Origin: Pseudoalteromonas sp. CO133X
GTDB taxonomy: Bacteria > Pseudomonadota > Gammaproteobacteria > Enterobacterales > Alteromonadaceae
Assembly (NCBI GenBank): GCA_004208945.1
Contig: SGPE01000030.1
Span: 310,001 to 374,000, forward strand
Reading direction: 5' to 3'
Length of the DNA stretch: 64,000 nucleotides
Shown one piece after another: positions 1 to 8,466 of the stretch (position 1 is the stretch's first letter; every line of letters begins with the position of its first letter). Position numbers and translations under genes: made by a program. The notes beneath the pieces were generated by a model. The model searched no databases and was not told where the DNA came from. It saw only the letters and a list, made by a program, of their open reading frames with translations.

Positions 1-210
1 AAATAATAACTGCGGTAGATCACTCGTATAGGCTGGAGCTTCTTTACTGAGTGGCTGTTCGATTAACACATGCGCCAGCGTTACCAACTCGTTATCAAGC
101 AGTGCTTCAGCCTGATTCATACTTTCACGGTAACCTTTAGTAAATGCCAAAAAGCAGGTTAAGATCACCATAGACAATATGAGTAGAGTCAGCCTTTTAC
201 GAATTGACAC
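1..210 (-). CDS. Sensor histidine kinase, N-terminal fragment (cut by window edge)
   Basis: The first 70 codons can be read on the minus strand from a GTG at 210-208. They give a basic N-terminus, one hydrophobic membrane segment (about residues 8-24) and the start of a periplasmic region. This is how membrane-bound sensor kinases begin. The GTG shares its first base with the TAG stop of the OmpR-type regulator gene (TAGTG), so the pair is translationally coupled. No kinase domain lies inside the window, so the kinase call rests on the membrane segment and on the position directly after a response regulator. It is the last visible gene of the operon that begins near 5111. Confidence 0.75.
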   Translation of the reverse strand, partial: MSIRKRLTLLILSMVILTCFLAFTKGYRESMNQAEALLDNELVTLAHVLIEQPLSKEAPAYTSDLPQLLF

Positions 211-869
211 TAGCGCTTACCCACCACATAACCAATGCCGCGTAAGGTTTTAATAAACTCTTTCGGGAATTTTTTACGCAAGTGATGAATGTGCACTTCG
301 ATGGTATTTGACCCCACCTCTTCGCCCCATTCATACAGTTTATTCTCTAACTGCTGTTTTGATTGCACGCGGCCTTGGTTTTCTAGCAAGGCTTTTAGGA
401 GCATAAACTCTTTACGTGGCAAGTTTACTGGCTCACCTTGAAAACTCACGGTAAAAGCGGCGGTGTCCATTTCAACATCACCGACTTTTAAAGTGCTGGT
501 CTGAGCTTGGGTCACACGCCTGCTGGCAACCCGAAGACGGGCAAATAATTCTGCGGGATCAAAAGGCTTTGCTAGGTAATCATCAGCACCTAAATCTAGC
601 CCCATGACTTTATCATCAATACTGCCCCGAGCCGTTAAAATCACCACGGGCAGATTTTTACGATGCTTTTTGATGTGTTTTAAAATGTCGATGCCATCAC
701 CGTCTGGTAGTCCTAAATCAAGAACTACCAGCTCAATTTCATCATTTTGCAGCCATTGCATCGCTGACTTAACGGTCGAACTATGTTCAACACTGTATCC
801 TTGTTGACGTAAAGAACGACACAGGCCTTCTGCCACTAAATGGTCGTCTTCAACGAGCAATAAATGCAT
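210..869 (-). CDS. OmpR/PmrA-family response regulator
   Basis: 219 residues, full length for the family. The receiver domain (about 1-115) has the acidic pair in LLVEDDH, the phospho-acceptor Asp in LVVLDLGLPDGDG (about residue 51) and the conserved Lys in LAKPFDP. The winged-helix DNA-binding domain (about 125-219) has the typical LPRKEFMLLKAL and VHIHHLRKKF stretches and ends in TLRGIGYVV, as in QseB/PmrA regulators. It follows the TPR gene by 3 bases and overlaps the kinase start by one base. The regulator probably acts on its own operon through the direct repeat at 5158-5174; that link is inference from the PmrA consensus. Confidence 0.95.
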   Translation of the reverse strand: MHLLLVEDDHLVAEGLCRSLRQQGYSVEHSSTVKSAMQWLQNDEIELVVLDLGLPDGDGIDILKHIKKHRKNLPVVILTARGSIDDKVMGLDLGADDYLAKPFDPAELFARLRVASRRVTQAQTSTLKVGDVEMDTAAFTVSFQGEPVNLPRKEFMLLKALLENQGRVQSKQQLENKLYEWGEEVGSNTIEVHIHHLRKKFPKEFIKTLRGIGYVVGKR

Positions 870-872
870 AGT

Positions 873-1520
873 TTATCTCTTTATTTTTTTCTCTACCTTA
901 GCCAATAGTTTAGTAATTTCTTGTTGGCGGTAAAGATCTGCTTTTGGTCTATCAGGGCGCGCTGGCGCTTGCTGTGCAACCAATAAAAACTCTCTAGCTG
1001 ATTTATACTTGCGCTCGTCATAGAGAAATGACGCATATAAATAGTTGCTATCGATACCACGCGGGTTTAGCTCAAGCGCTTGCTTAAACAATTTTTTCGC
1101 TTCATCGTCATCACCAAAACCAATTGGCCAACCTGGTACTTTACCGTATAAGGTTGCAAGGCTGGTGTATGCTGAGCCATCAAGCGCTTTTGGATCTAGG
1201 CTTAGCGCTTTTTCAAATTGTGCTTTCGCATCTTTTGCAAGACCTAGCGCACCTAAGCCCCCTTTTGCACCTGCATAGCTCGATAACACAATACCGTACC
1301 AAATATGGCTGGCTGCTTGCTGGTCGTTGGCTTTTGTAAACTCTGCGGTTTCGCTCGCTAACTTTTCGAATGCATCTAACTGCGCATCGTCAACTAATTC
1401 GTAATTAACCACTGCCCACTGCTTTTGCACCGAACTTAAATCACTATTAAAGTCGGCTTTTGCAGGCGCAGCCATGATAACACCTAACATCATTAGGGCT
1501 TTAAAATTTAGTTTAGTCAT
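873..1520 (-). CDS. Periplasmic TPR-repeat protein
   Basis: The start is set at the second ATG (1520) because an AAGGTG site lies seven bases before it; the upstream ATG at 1526 is too close to that site. The first about 22 residues form a signal peptide ending in APAKA. The rest is helical with tetratricopeptide-like repeats: AKAQFEKALSLDPKALDGSA, then a block containing VPGWPIGFGDDDEAKKLFK, then a repeat near SNYLYASFLYDERKYKSARE. The GWPIGFGDD block followed by an APARPDRPKAD tail marks a family of small secreted TPR proteins of unknown role. It sits 14 bases after the SDR gene and 3 before the regulator gene, so it is part of the same unit. It may be a periplasmic adaptor or input to the kinase; that is inference. 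Confidence 0.8.
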   Translation of the reverse strand: MTKLNFKALMMLGVIMAAPAKADFNSDLSSVQKQWAVVNYELVDDAQLDAFEKLASETAEFTKANDQQAASHIWYGIVLSSYAGAKGGLGALGLAKDAKAQFEKALSLDPKALDGSAYTSLATLYGKVPGWPIGFGDDDEAKKLFKQALELNPRGIDSNYLYASFLYDERKYKSAREFLLVAQQAPARPDRPKADLYRQQEITKLLAKVEKKIKR

Positions 1521-1540
1521 AATCATTCACCTTAATCAAT

Positions 1541-2317
1541 TTAGTTGGCAAAAAAACTTTTAATTTTAGGAAGTTGTTTTGCTATTGCGTTATCAACGAG
1601 TGATGGAAATGCACCGTTAATACGGGCAAATAATGTTTCTGGAAAACCAATAAAACGACGACGTTTTTTTGATTTAATTAAATCTATTAATGCATCAGCC
1701 ACTTTTTCTGGCGGATCCATGGTGTTACCCAGCTCTTTGTTCATTGCGCGTACTTGTGGCGAATTAATCGCGGTATCGGTGGCACGAGGCGCTAAATACA
1801 ATACTTTGACATCGCTGTGGCTGAGCTCTCTGGCAAGGGCTTCGGTCATCCCTCTTAGGCCAAACTTGCTTGCGCAGTACAAGGTTTGATACGGATAACC
1901 AATGCTGCCAAACGAAGAACCAATATTGACAATCGTGCCTTTATTGCGGGTCACTTGTGGTAAAAACAGCTGACACAATTTAATAGGCACATGCAGATTA
2001 ATATTTAACAGGTGATCAATTTGCTGCTCGCTAATTTCACTAAACCCCTGCATTACATTAACGCCTGCGTTATTGATTAGTAACGTTGCCCCGCCAATTT
2101 GCTTTGCAAACTTAGCAAGATCTTCGCGAGATTCACTGTTACTTAAGTCAGCCTGAAAATACTCAGCATCATTGCCACATTCTAATTTAAGTGCAGCGAG
2201 TTGCTTCACATTTCGACCAACAAGTAATAAACGCCAACCTTCTTTTGCAAGACGAAGGGCAATAGTACGACCAATCCCCCCTGTTGCACCGGTTAGCACA
2301 CAAACTGGGCTACTCAT
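1541..2317 (-). CDS. Short-chain dehydrogenase/reductase (SDR)
   Basis: 258 residues, classical SDR length. The nucleotide-binding TGATGGIG is at about 9-16, the NNAG motif (LLINNAGVN) near 82, the catalytic Ser in IVNIGSS near 134 and the Tyr/Lys pair in YCASK near 150. Arg in the LVGRN stretch at the end of the second strand suggests NADP(H) use. Its ATG overlaps the TGA of the ligase-oxidase gene (ATGA), so the product probably acts on the same substrate chain. The true substrate cannot be read from sequence. The C-terminal part (RRRFIGFPETLFARINGAFP) resembles SDRs that act on lipophilic substrates. Confidence 0.9.
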   Translation of the reverse strand: MSSPVCVLTGATGGIGRTIALRLAKEGWRLLLVGRNVKQLAALKLECGNDAEYFQADLSNSESREDLAKFAKQIGGATLLINNAGVNVMQGFSEISEQQIDHLLNINLHVPIKLCQLFLPQVTRNKGTIVNIGSSFGSIGYPYQTLYCASKFGLRGMTEALARELSHSDVKVLYLAPRATDTAINSPQVRAMNKELGNTMDPPEKVADALIDLIKSKKRRRFIGFPETLFARINGAFPSLVDNAIAKQLPKIKSFFAN

Positions 2318-4473
2318 GCGCTTTGCTCCAAGTCAGCCTCGCTAAAGAAAGGCTCGATATCGAGGTCACGGAAAATATTGCCGTACAGTTTATAAAAACA
2401 TTTTGCGGCGTGAATGATGGCTTGCTGGTCGTCCTCGTTATCAATTTTGTTCATGAGGTTTTCGAAAAACTTCACGTGTTCAATATCAAGTGCACCGTGC
2501 GAAGTAAGGTAGGTAAACGCCTTTTTAGGTAAACCTACAACCTCACGAATTTGCCCTGCTGCATTATCGGCTAATGCAATCGAAGTGCCTTCAAGTACAT
2601 GAACCATGCCAAAGAATGCCAATGGGTTACCGCGATTAATTGCATCGTAGGCGTACGACACCATTAATTCGGTCGAAAACTGTGGACGAGAATGACGCAC
2701 TTGCTCTTTATCAAAACCACATGCTGCAATATCGTTTAGCACCCATTCTTGGTGGCCTAACTCTTCTTCGATGTATTCTGCAACAGCTTCGCGCAGCCAC
2801 TCTTGTTTATCGCTCAGCTTTGCACCGACTGCCATCAGCAGTGGTACTGTGTGCTTAACATGGTGATAAGCTTGCGTTAAGAACGATGCATATTCACTCA
2901 GGCTTACTTCACCTTTAAAAACGCGGCCAATAATCGGCGCAGCTAAAAGGTAGTCACGTTCTTTCTGTGTTTCGGCTTGTAATGTATTGAAAAATTGACT
3001 CATGCTGGTCGCCTCTTGATAAAGTGCTGAAATCTCTGTAGCAAAAAATTGATTAATAACATCGCGTTTAGGGCGATTATTGCTGGTTAATAAACCTTGC
3101 GTGTGGCTCATAGGCTCTGCCATTCGATGCCATTTTCTGATCCGTGCGTATTCAGGTAGTTGCGCGTTTTGTGCCGTAATATGGGCAGCAAGTTCAGCGT
3201 CACTCATCGTTTGGTTTGCATAGATAAGCGCGGCTAAAAATGCCTGGCCTTCGCCAATCACCACCGCTTGTTGTACTTGGCTGTGGCTAAGCAATAACGA
3301 CTCAGGCCACTCGGCGCTGATATTGCGCCCAAAGCTGGTGATCAGCTGATTTTTCAAGCGGCCTTGTATAATCAAGCGACCTGCTTGCTCAGTAACGAGA
3401 TCGCCGGTTGCATACCAATCGTCAGCATTTTGCGCGGCTTGACCTAAGTACCCCAAAAACAATGAGCCTTTAATATAAAGCTGGCCATTTTCAATTTTGT
3501 ATTGAATGTGCTTTAGCACTCGCCCTGCGGTGTCAATGTCATCATCAGTCTGTGTATTTAGGCTCACCACCGATGAAGATTCAGATAAACCATAGCCTTG
3601 ATAAACGGGTAAACCGAGCTCACGGGCTTGCTTAATAAGCGCTTGGCTTACAACCGCGCCACCTACAGCAATAAACTTTAAGCTTTTAGGTGCTTGCCAG
3701 CCTTGCTTTGCAAAAGCCACTAAACAAGTCAGTAACTCAGGCACTAAAATAAGGGTATTTGGCTCAGTGCGTTCAATGGCTGCTATCAATTTGCGTGGTT
3801 CAAGTAACTGTGCACCAGAAAAGCCAAGTTCAGCTAAAGGCACTAAGTTAACTGTGCCACCTGCTAATAGCGGCGCATACACACCCGCTAAATTCTCAAG
3901 TAAAACCGGTAGCGGCAGTAAACATAAATGGTTTGGTTTTTCTAAACCAATGCTTTGATAAAGTGATGTCGCTACCTGCATTTGACTCTCAAGCGATAAA
4001 CACACCCCTTTAGGCGTGCCCGTTGAGCCAGACGTAAAGGTAATCTTTTGCGTGTTTGCAAAATAAGGTACAAACTGTGTATTACTCAATTGATAAACAT
4101 ATAAAGGGTAATGCTTACATACATCCACTAGCGCCACTAATTTTGCATGCTCACCTTCGTAAGCGCGGTCACATACAAATAACCCTGCCCCACTGTTTTG
4201 CAAACCAAACGCAATTTGCTGGGCAGTAAAAAACGTGGGTAGTGGAATCGCCACTCTTTGAAGTTCGCTAAGCGCAGCTTCTAATACACACCAAGCGGGT
4301 GTGTTATCTAATTGGTAAGCAACCCCCTGAGCATCAAATTCAGCTAACGTAGGAAGTAAACGAGTCACTTGTTCTGTAAATTCTTGTTTAGTTAGTGAGC
4401 GCACACCCTCACTTTGATGGCAAACCATCAAAGTGTCGCTATCCTTATGCGGTAACTGTGTTAACCAGCTCAT
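2314..4473 (-). CDS. AMP-dependent acyl ligase fused to heme-oxygenase-like diiron oxidase
   Basis: 719 residues in two parts. Residues about 1-495 are an adenylate-forming enzyme: ITFTSGSTGTPKGV (A3, near 148), YQGYGLSESS (A5, near 293) and YATGDLV (A7). The usual A10 lysine motif reads LTSNNRPKRD, with Arg where long-chain acyl ligases carry the catalytic Lys. Residues about 500-719 are a TENA/heme-oxygenase-like all-helical domain with the putative metal ligands of diiron oxidases: E-E-x-G-H in IEEELGHQEW, Glu in HVLEGTS, and H-x4-D-x3-H in HGALDIEHVKFF. The gene overlaps both neighbours by ATGA. Inference: an acyl group is activated and then oxidised in one polypeptide. The product is unknown. 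Confidence 0.85.
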   Translation of the reverse strand: MSWLTQLPHKDSDTLMVCHQSEGVRSLTKQEFTEQVTRLLPTLAEFDAQGVAYQLDNTPAWCVLEAALSELQRVAIPLPTFFTAQQIAFGLQNSGAGLFVCDRAYEGEHAKLVALVDVCKHYPLYVYQLSNTQFVPYFANTQKITFTSGSTGTPKGVCLSLESQMQVATSLYQSIGLEKPNHLCLLPLPVLLENLAGVYAPLLAGGTVNLVPLAELGFSGAQLLEPRKLIAAIERTEPNTLILVPELLTCLVAFAKQGWQAPKSLKFIAVGGAVVSQALIKQARELGLPVYQGYGLSESSSVVSLNTQTDDDIDTAGRVLKHIQYKIENGQLYIKGSLFLGYLGQAAQNADDWYATGDLVTEQAGRLIIQGRLKNQLITSFGRNISAEWPESLLLSHSQVQQAVVIGEGQAFLAALIYANQTMSDAELAAHITAQNAQLPEYARIRKWHRMAEPMSHTQGLLTSNNRPKRDVINQFFATEISALYQEATSMSQFFNTLQAETQKERDYLLAAPIIGRVFKGEVSLSEYASFLTQAYHHVKHTVPLLMAVGAKLSDKQEWLREAVAEYIEEELGHQEWVLNDIAACGFDKEQVRHSRPQFSTELMVSYAYDAINRGNPLAFFGMVHVLEGTSIALADNAAGQIREVVGLPKKAFTYLTSHGALDIEHVKFFENLMNKIDNEDDQQAIIHAAKCFYKLYGNIFRDLDIEPFFSEADLEQSA

Positions 4474-5111
4474 AACGCCTCCAAATAGACAGCCAATTCA
4501 AGGGATGACTGTAAACACTGCTGTTTGATATTGAATAAAACGGGGGTATTTAATACACGTTGATGTGCTTCGTTTAGGTCAACCACACAAATGGTTGGTT
4601 GATTGTCGTAATAGCTACCCCAGCTTGCTGGATCTTGTAGTGCTTGTGCATTGGCAACACCGATTTCTTTGCAATTGACACCCAGCATTTTTAGTAACGC
4701 TCTCACTTTGCGGGTTGCACAAAACACTAAATATTTTGCCCCTGCTTGATAGAGTGCTTCGTTCATTAAAACAAAATGTGCCAAGGTGGCTTTTCGATGC
4801 GTTGAGCATAAATTACCTAGCTCAAAAATGTGCTCACGCTTGGCACCGACAAAGTGCTCAATAGACGCAGGGAGGTATTGTTCAATAAACAAAGGTTGTG
4901 ATGCAGAGCGAAGACCTAACGTACATACTTCATCATCAATATTAAGCTCACACAGTAGCGGCATAAACTGCGAAATTTTCGCATCATAAGCTGCAGCAAA
5001 ACCTTGCTTGATATTACGCTCAAGACGGTCACGGAATTGACCTCCTTCACGCGTGCAAACAAAGGCAGGCTCTTGAACTTGAGTTTGATGTGATTGTTGA
5101 ACTGAAAGCAT
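4470..5111 (-). CDS. Thermostable-hemolysin family protein (GNAT-like)
   Basis: The start is set at the ATG at 5111, nine bases after a GGAG; a GTG at 5126 is in frame but overlaps that site. The protein is 213 residues. It matches the family named for the Vibrio thermostable hemolysin. The core FELGNLCSTHRKATLAHFVL followed by LYQAGAKYLVFCATRKVRALLKMLGV looks like the beta4/alpha4 part of a GNAT or autoinducer-synthase-like acyltransferase fold. No signal peptide or membrane segment is seen, which argues against a simple secreted pore former. As the first gene of an operon with an acyl ligase, an oxidase and an SDR, it is more likely an enzyme that transfers an acyl group; this is inference. 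Confidence 0.75.
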   Translation of the reverse strand: MLSVQQSHQTQVQEPAFVCTREGGQFRDRLERNIKQGFAAAYDAKISQFMPLLCELNIDDEVCTLGLRSASQPLFIEQYLPASIEHFVGAKREHIFELGNLCSTHRKATLAHFVLMNEALYQAGAKYLVFCATRKVRALLKMLGVNCKEIGVANAQALQDPASWGSYYDNQPTICVVDLNEAHQRVLNTPVLFNIKQQCLQSSLELAVYLEAL

Positions 5112-5157
5112 AATTGTTCGCTCCACTTAGGTTATGTGTAAAATTTATCGAGCGAAA

Positions 5158-5174
5158 CTTAAATAAAACTTAAG
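5158..5174 (-). promoter_or_regulatory. PmrA-type direct repeat in the hemolysin-operon promoter
   Basis: Read on the minus strand the site is CTTAAG-TTTTA-TTTAAG, an exact match to the PmrA-family consensus YTTAAK-N5-YTTAAK. It ends 47 bases before the ATG at 5111. The operon it precedes encodes an OmpR/PmrA-type regulator. The sequence is AT-rich, so a chance match is possible. Confidence 0.5.
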
Positions 5175-5240
5175 AAAAATTAATTTTTATAAATATTTTT
5201 CAACCTTATGAAATTTAATGTTTTTATTTTTATAAAAACA

Positions 5241-5269
5241 AAAATGCCAGTCTGTTTGACTGGCATTTT
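5241..5269. terminator. Bidirectional hairpin terminator after the S46 peptidase gene
   Basis: A perfect 12-bp stem (AAAATGCCAGTC / GACTGGCATTTT) encloses a 5-base loop. It lies 28 bases after the S46 stop codon and separates that gene from the downstream hemolysin operon. A/T runs flank it on both sides. Confidence 0.85.
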
Positions 5270-5296
5270 AATACTTAAATTAATGTTAAACTTAGA

Positions 5297-7456
5297 TTAC
5301 TTAACGATAGTCATCTCTTTAAGTAGGTTTTGAGCATTATCAACTTTATCCATCACCCACAACATGTATCGTGAATCAACGTGAATTGAGCGATTTAAAT
5401 TTTCATCGTAATCCCAATCACCAATAATGCTTTCGTAAACACCATCAAATAACAAACCAACTAGCTCAGCATTACCGTTTAACGTTGGTGAGCCTGAGTT
5501 ACCACCTGTGGTATCGACATTCGATAAAAAATTAACCGGAACAGTATTCATACCGCCGGTGTAATCGCCATAAAGCTTTTGCTTAATTAGCTCGTTTTGT
5601 TTCTCTGGTGAGTTGAATGGTTCAACACCGGTGTTTTTAGCAAGCAGTCCTTCTAAAGATGTAAAGGGGGTTGCCACTAAGCCATCTTGCGGTGAATAGC
5701 CGCCTACTGTACCGTAAGTTACACGCAGGGTGCTGTTAGCATCAGCATAAACTGGCTTATTAAGCGCCTTGTTATAAGCAATGATTGCTTCCATTAATGC
5801 AGGGCGAGCAGCTTGCTGTTTACCAGCCAGTTCTTTTTTCGCATCCTCCATGTCTTTAGTAACGGCAAAAACAGCATGTGCATATTGAATAAATGGATCG
5901 CTACTTTGCTTTAACTGAGCAAGGTCAAGATCTGCCATCCACAAACGTTTGCTTTCATCTGCAAGAACCGATTTAGCATACATATCATCAAGTAAAGCTT
6001 GTTGTTTTTGCTTATCAAAGCCATTGCTCAGACTAAGTGCTTTATCGACTTCTGCAACGCGCTCATCGTTTGGTAAGGCGGCATATTGCTCAATAAAGTA
6101 CAGTAAGATAGCTTTATCAACGGTTTCATCATAACGACGACTCATGCTTTCTAAACGTGATTTAATGCGTGGCATATCACGCTCTTGATAACCGCTTTCG
6201 CGTTCAGCGTCTGGCTTTTGTTTTTCATATGCTAAACGATACAGCATACGAGCCGATGACATCATTTGTGAACGGTGTACGTAACCTAACATACGGTCGC
6301 GCTGGTTATGCTCTTGAGACTCAGCAACTAGCGCCGTTAAATCAGCAAGTACATGTCCGTATTTAGCTTTGCGTTTACTATCTTCATTGATCCACGCAGT
6401 GAGATCCTTTTCGAATTGTTGCTTACGACTATACATTGAGCCTTTATTGAAGCTCTCAATCATTGAGCCATAGTTTTTAATGTAATTGTTGTAACCCGCA
6501 ATCGTGCTTTCATAAGCGATTCGTGCCTCTGAATCATCCGGGGCATTTTCTTCAATTAACGAGACATATTTAGAGTTATATTTACGCGCTAATGGATAGG
6601 CTGTATTAAACACATAGTCAACTTCAGGCGAAATACGGTAACGGTTTGTGCTGCCCGGATAACCGGTAACCATCACAAAATCACCTTCTTGTACGCCTTT
6701 AGCACTCACTTTTAAAAATGCATCACTTTGGTACGGCACGTTATCTTCTGAATATTCAGCAGGCTTGCCATCTTTGCCAACATACGCACGATAGAACGAA
6801 AAATCACCGGTATGACGCGGCCACATCCAGTTGTCGATATCACCGCCGTATTTACCTACGCCCATCGCTGGCGCATACGCTAAACGTACATCTTTAATTT
6901 CAAGCGATTTGATTAGGTAATACTCAAGGCCACCATGGAAAGTATACACATTACAGCGATAGCTCTCGTCTTGTTCACACTCACTAACAAGTGCTTTTTC
7001 ATTTGCTTGAATAGCATCAAAACGTGCTTTACCGGTTAACTGTTCAGTCCCTTTGTTTACTTTATCAGTTACTTCAACCACTTCCTCGGTTACATAAACA
7101 CGAGAACCAGGGGCTGCAGGCACTTCATCATTGTGCTTTTTTGCTAAAAAGCCATTTTCTAAAATGTTGTTTTCGGTGGTCGAGTTATATTGAATCGAAC
7201 CATAGGCACAATGATGGTTTGTTACAACTAAGCCTTTTGGTGAGACAAACGAAGCCGTACAACCGCCAAGGCTAATTACCGCATTCATCGGGAACTCAGT
7301 CAGTTTTGAAATTGAATCTACATCAATGCTCAAGCCTTTCGCTTTTAAAACTGATTCAAGTTCTGGCAGTTGATGAGGTTGCCACATGCCTTCGTCGGCA
7401 ACGGCAACATTTGCGACAGCAATACCCACTGCAGCAGCAATAAATTTAAAACGCAT
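5297..7456 (-). CDS. S46 family serine dipeptidyl peptidase (DPP7-like)
   Basis: The start is set at the second ATG (7456), five bases after AAGGA. A signal peptide (MRFKFIAAAVGIAVANVAVA) leads to a periplasmic or exported enzyme of about 719 residues, normal for the family. The catalytic His is in NHHCAYGSIQ (near 85), the Asp in the GGDIDNWMWPRHTGDF region (near 210-225) and the nucleophile Ser in GGNSGSPTLNG (near 652). The residue that sets P1 choice in DPP7/DPP11 reads Gly in LLFDGVYES, the DPP7 state, which favours hydrophobic P1 residues over Asp/Glu. The Gly reading depends on alignment by eye. The gene has its own terminator and appears monocistronic. Confidence 0.92.
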   Translation of the reverse strand: MRFKFIAAAVGIAVANVAVADEGMWQPHQLPELESVLKAKGLSIDVDSISKLTEFPMNAVISLGGCTASFVSPKGLVVTNHHCAYGSIQYNSTTENNILENGFLAKKHNDEVPAAPGSRVYVTEEVVEVTDKVNKGTEQLTGKARFDAIQANEKALVSECEQDESYRCNVYTFHGGLEYYLIKSLEIKDVRLAYAPAMGVGKYGGDIDNWMWPRHTGDFSFYRAYVGKDGKPAEYSEDNVPYQSDAFLKVSAKGVQEGDFVMVTGYPGSTNRYRISPEVDYVFNTAYPLARKYNSKYVSLIEENAPDDSEARIAYESTIAGYNNYIKNYGSMIESFNKGSMYSRKQQFEKDLTAWINEDSKRKAKYGHVLADLTALVAESQEHNQRDRMLGYVHRSQMMSSARMLYRLAYEKQKPDAERESGYQERDMPRIKSRLESMSRRYDETVDKAILLYFIEQYAALPNDERVAEVDKALSLSNGFDKQKQQALLDDMYAKSVLADESKRLWMADLDLAQLKQSSDPFIQYAHAVFAVTKDMEDAKKELAGKQQAARPALMEAIIAYNKALNKPVYADANSTLRVTYGTVGGYSPQDGLVATPFTSLEGLLAKNTGVEPFNSPEKQNELIKQKLYGDYTGGMNTVPVNFLSNVDTTGGNSGSPTLNGNAELVGLLFDGVYESIIGDWDYDENLNRSIHVDSRYMLWVMDKVDNAQNLLKEMTIVK

Positions 7457-7570
7457 AGTCATCCTTTTTTATAATATTTTTGGCAGGCATATCATTAACC
7501 TTGTTTTTATTAATAGCAATGATTTGCGACTACCTTTGTCAAAATTTGTAAACACTTAAGGCTATGAGTT

Positions 7571-8455
7571 CTAATACTTAGACTCATGAACTACTGCATT
7601 GTGGCCATGTAAGCTTTCTTGGTGCTCAACCTTAAATTGGTAGTCAGCAATACTCAGCATGGTTTCGAGGCGTTGTTTTAATCGCCTTGCCGCATCTTCG
7701 CAAAACAGTAAGTTTTTTGCGTTAAGGGCTGCAAATGCTTGTTCATCTTCACGTTTAACAGCGGTTTGTACTGGGGTACCAATGGCTTGCTCACATACGG
7801 TGATAAAGCCGCTAATATCAGGTAGTTTTTCACTACTAAAGGTGACATCAATGTAGGCATAAGAGCGCTGGCTATGAGGGGTTGCAATTGAGCCCTGTTC
7901 ACTTGCAAGCCAATTGAGTAAAGATGCTTTATCTATACTCGCATCGCTAAATTGTTTATCGACTGCCTCGCTCAATAGCTGCCTTGATAATGCCGCTGAG
8001 CATGGGCAGGTGCTGCTGTAGGCAATATCAACTTTTAAGTTAATGGTGAGTGATTGTTGCTTTGTAATCGTTAATACAACAGGGTAAGCATTATAACCTG
8101 CATGGTCGCTCAAGAGCGCTGGTTTTAGCAGTGGTAAATCAAAATGCAGCACTAGTTTTGCGCCTTTACTTAAGCCTTTTTGTGATGCTAAAACGGCCTC
8201 CATAAACTCGTTAATACGTTGAGTCGATAAGCTTTGATTAGCCAATAGCTGATTAAGTAGTAAATAAAGCCGCGACATATGAATGCCTTTAGCATCACTA
8301 TCAAGGCTAACAAACACATCAGCTTTGGCATTAAGGTGCACATCAACATGAGTTTGTGCAAGCTTCAAAGGCAATGCTATTTTTTCCATGCCCACCCATT
8401 TTAAAGGCGACTGAAAATCTACATTAGAGTGCGAGGTAATATCGGGTAATTGCAT
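7571..8455 (-). CDS. folE2: GTP cyclohydrolase I, FolE2 type
   Basis: 294 residues of the FolE2 (type IB) family, which makes 7,8-dihydroneopterin triphosphate from GTP for folate synthesis but does not depend on zinc as FolE does. Family marks are YSSTCPCSAALSRQLL with the active-site Cys (near 150), PHSQRSYAYIDV with a metal-binding His (near 195) and VKREDEQAFA with Glu (near 234). It lies 11 bases after a dihydroorotase paralogue and shares the promoter with the Zur-like box at 9876-9898. Known biology: folE2 often replaces folE under zinc starvation and is often Zur-controlled, which fits here. Confidence 0.95.
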   Translation of the reverse strand: MQLPDITSHSNVDFQSPLKWVGMEKIALPLKLAQTHVDVHLNAKADVFVSLDSDAKGIHMSRLYLLLNQLLANQSLSTQRINEFMEAVLASQKGLSKGAKLVLHFDLPLLKPALLSDHAGYNAYPVVLTITKQQSLTINLKVDIAYSSTCPCSAALSRQLLSEAVDKQFSDASIDKASLLNWLASEQGSIATPHSQRSYAYIDVTFSSEKLPDISGFITVCEQAIGTPVQTAVKREDEQAFAALNAKNLLFCEDAARRLKQRLETMLSIADYQFKVEHQESLHGHNAVVHESKY

Positions 8456-8466
8456 ATCAACTTCTT

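Noticed and set aside
4470..5111. Calling the first gene of the operon a secreted hemolysin
   Set aside because: It has no export signal or membrane segment, and its core pattern looks like a GNAT-type acyltransferase; the family name is historical.
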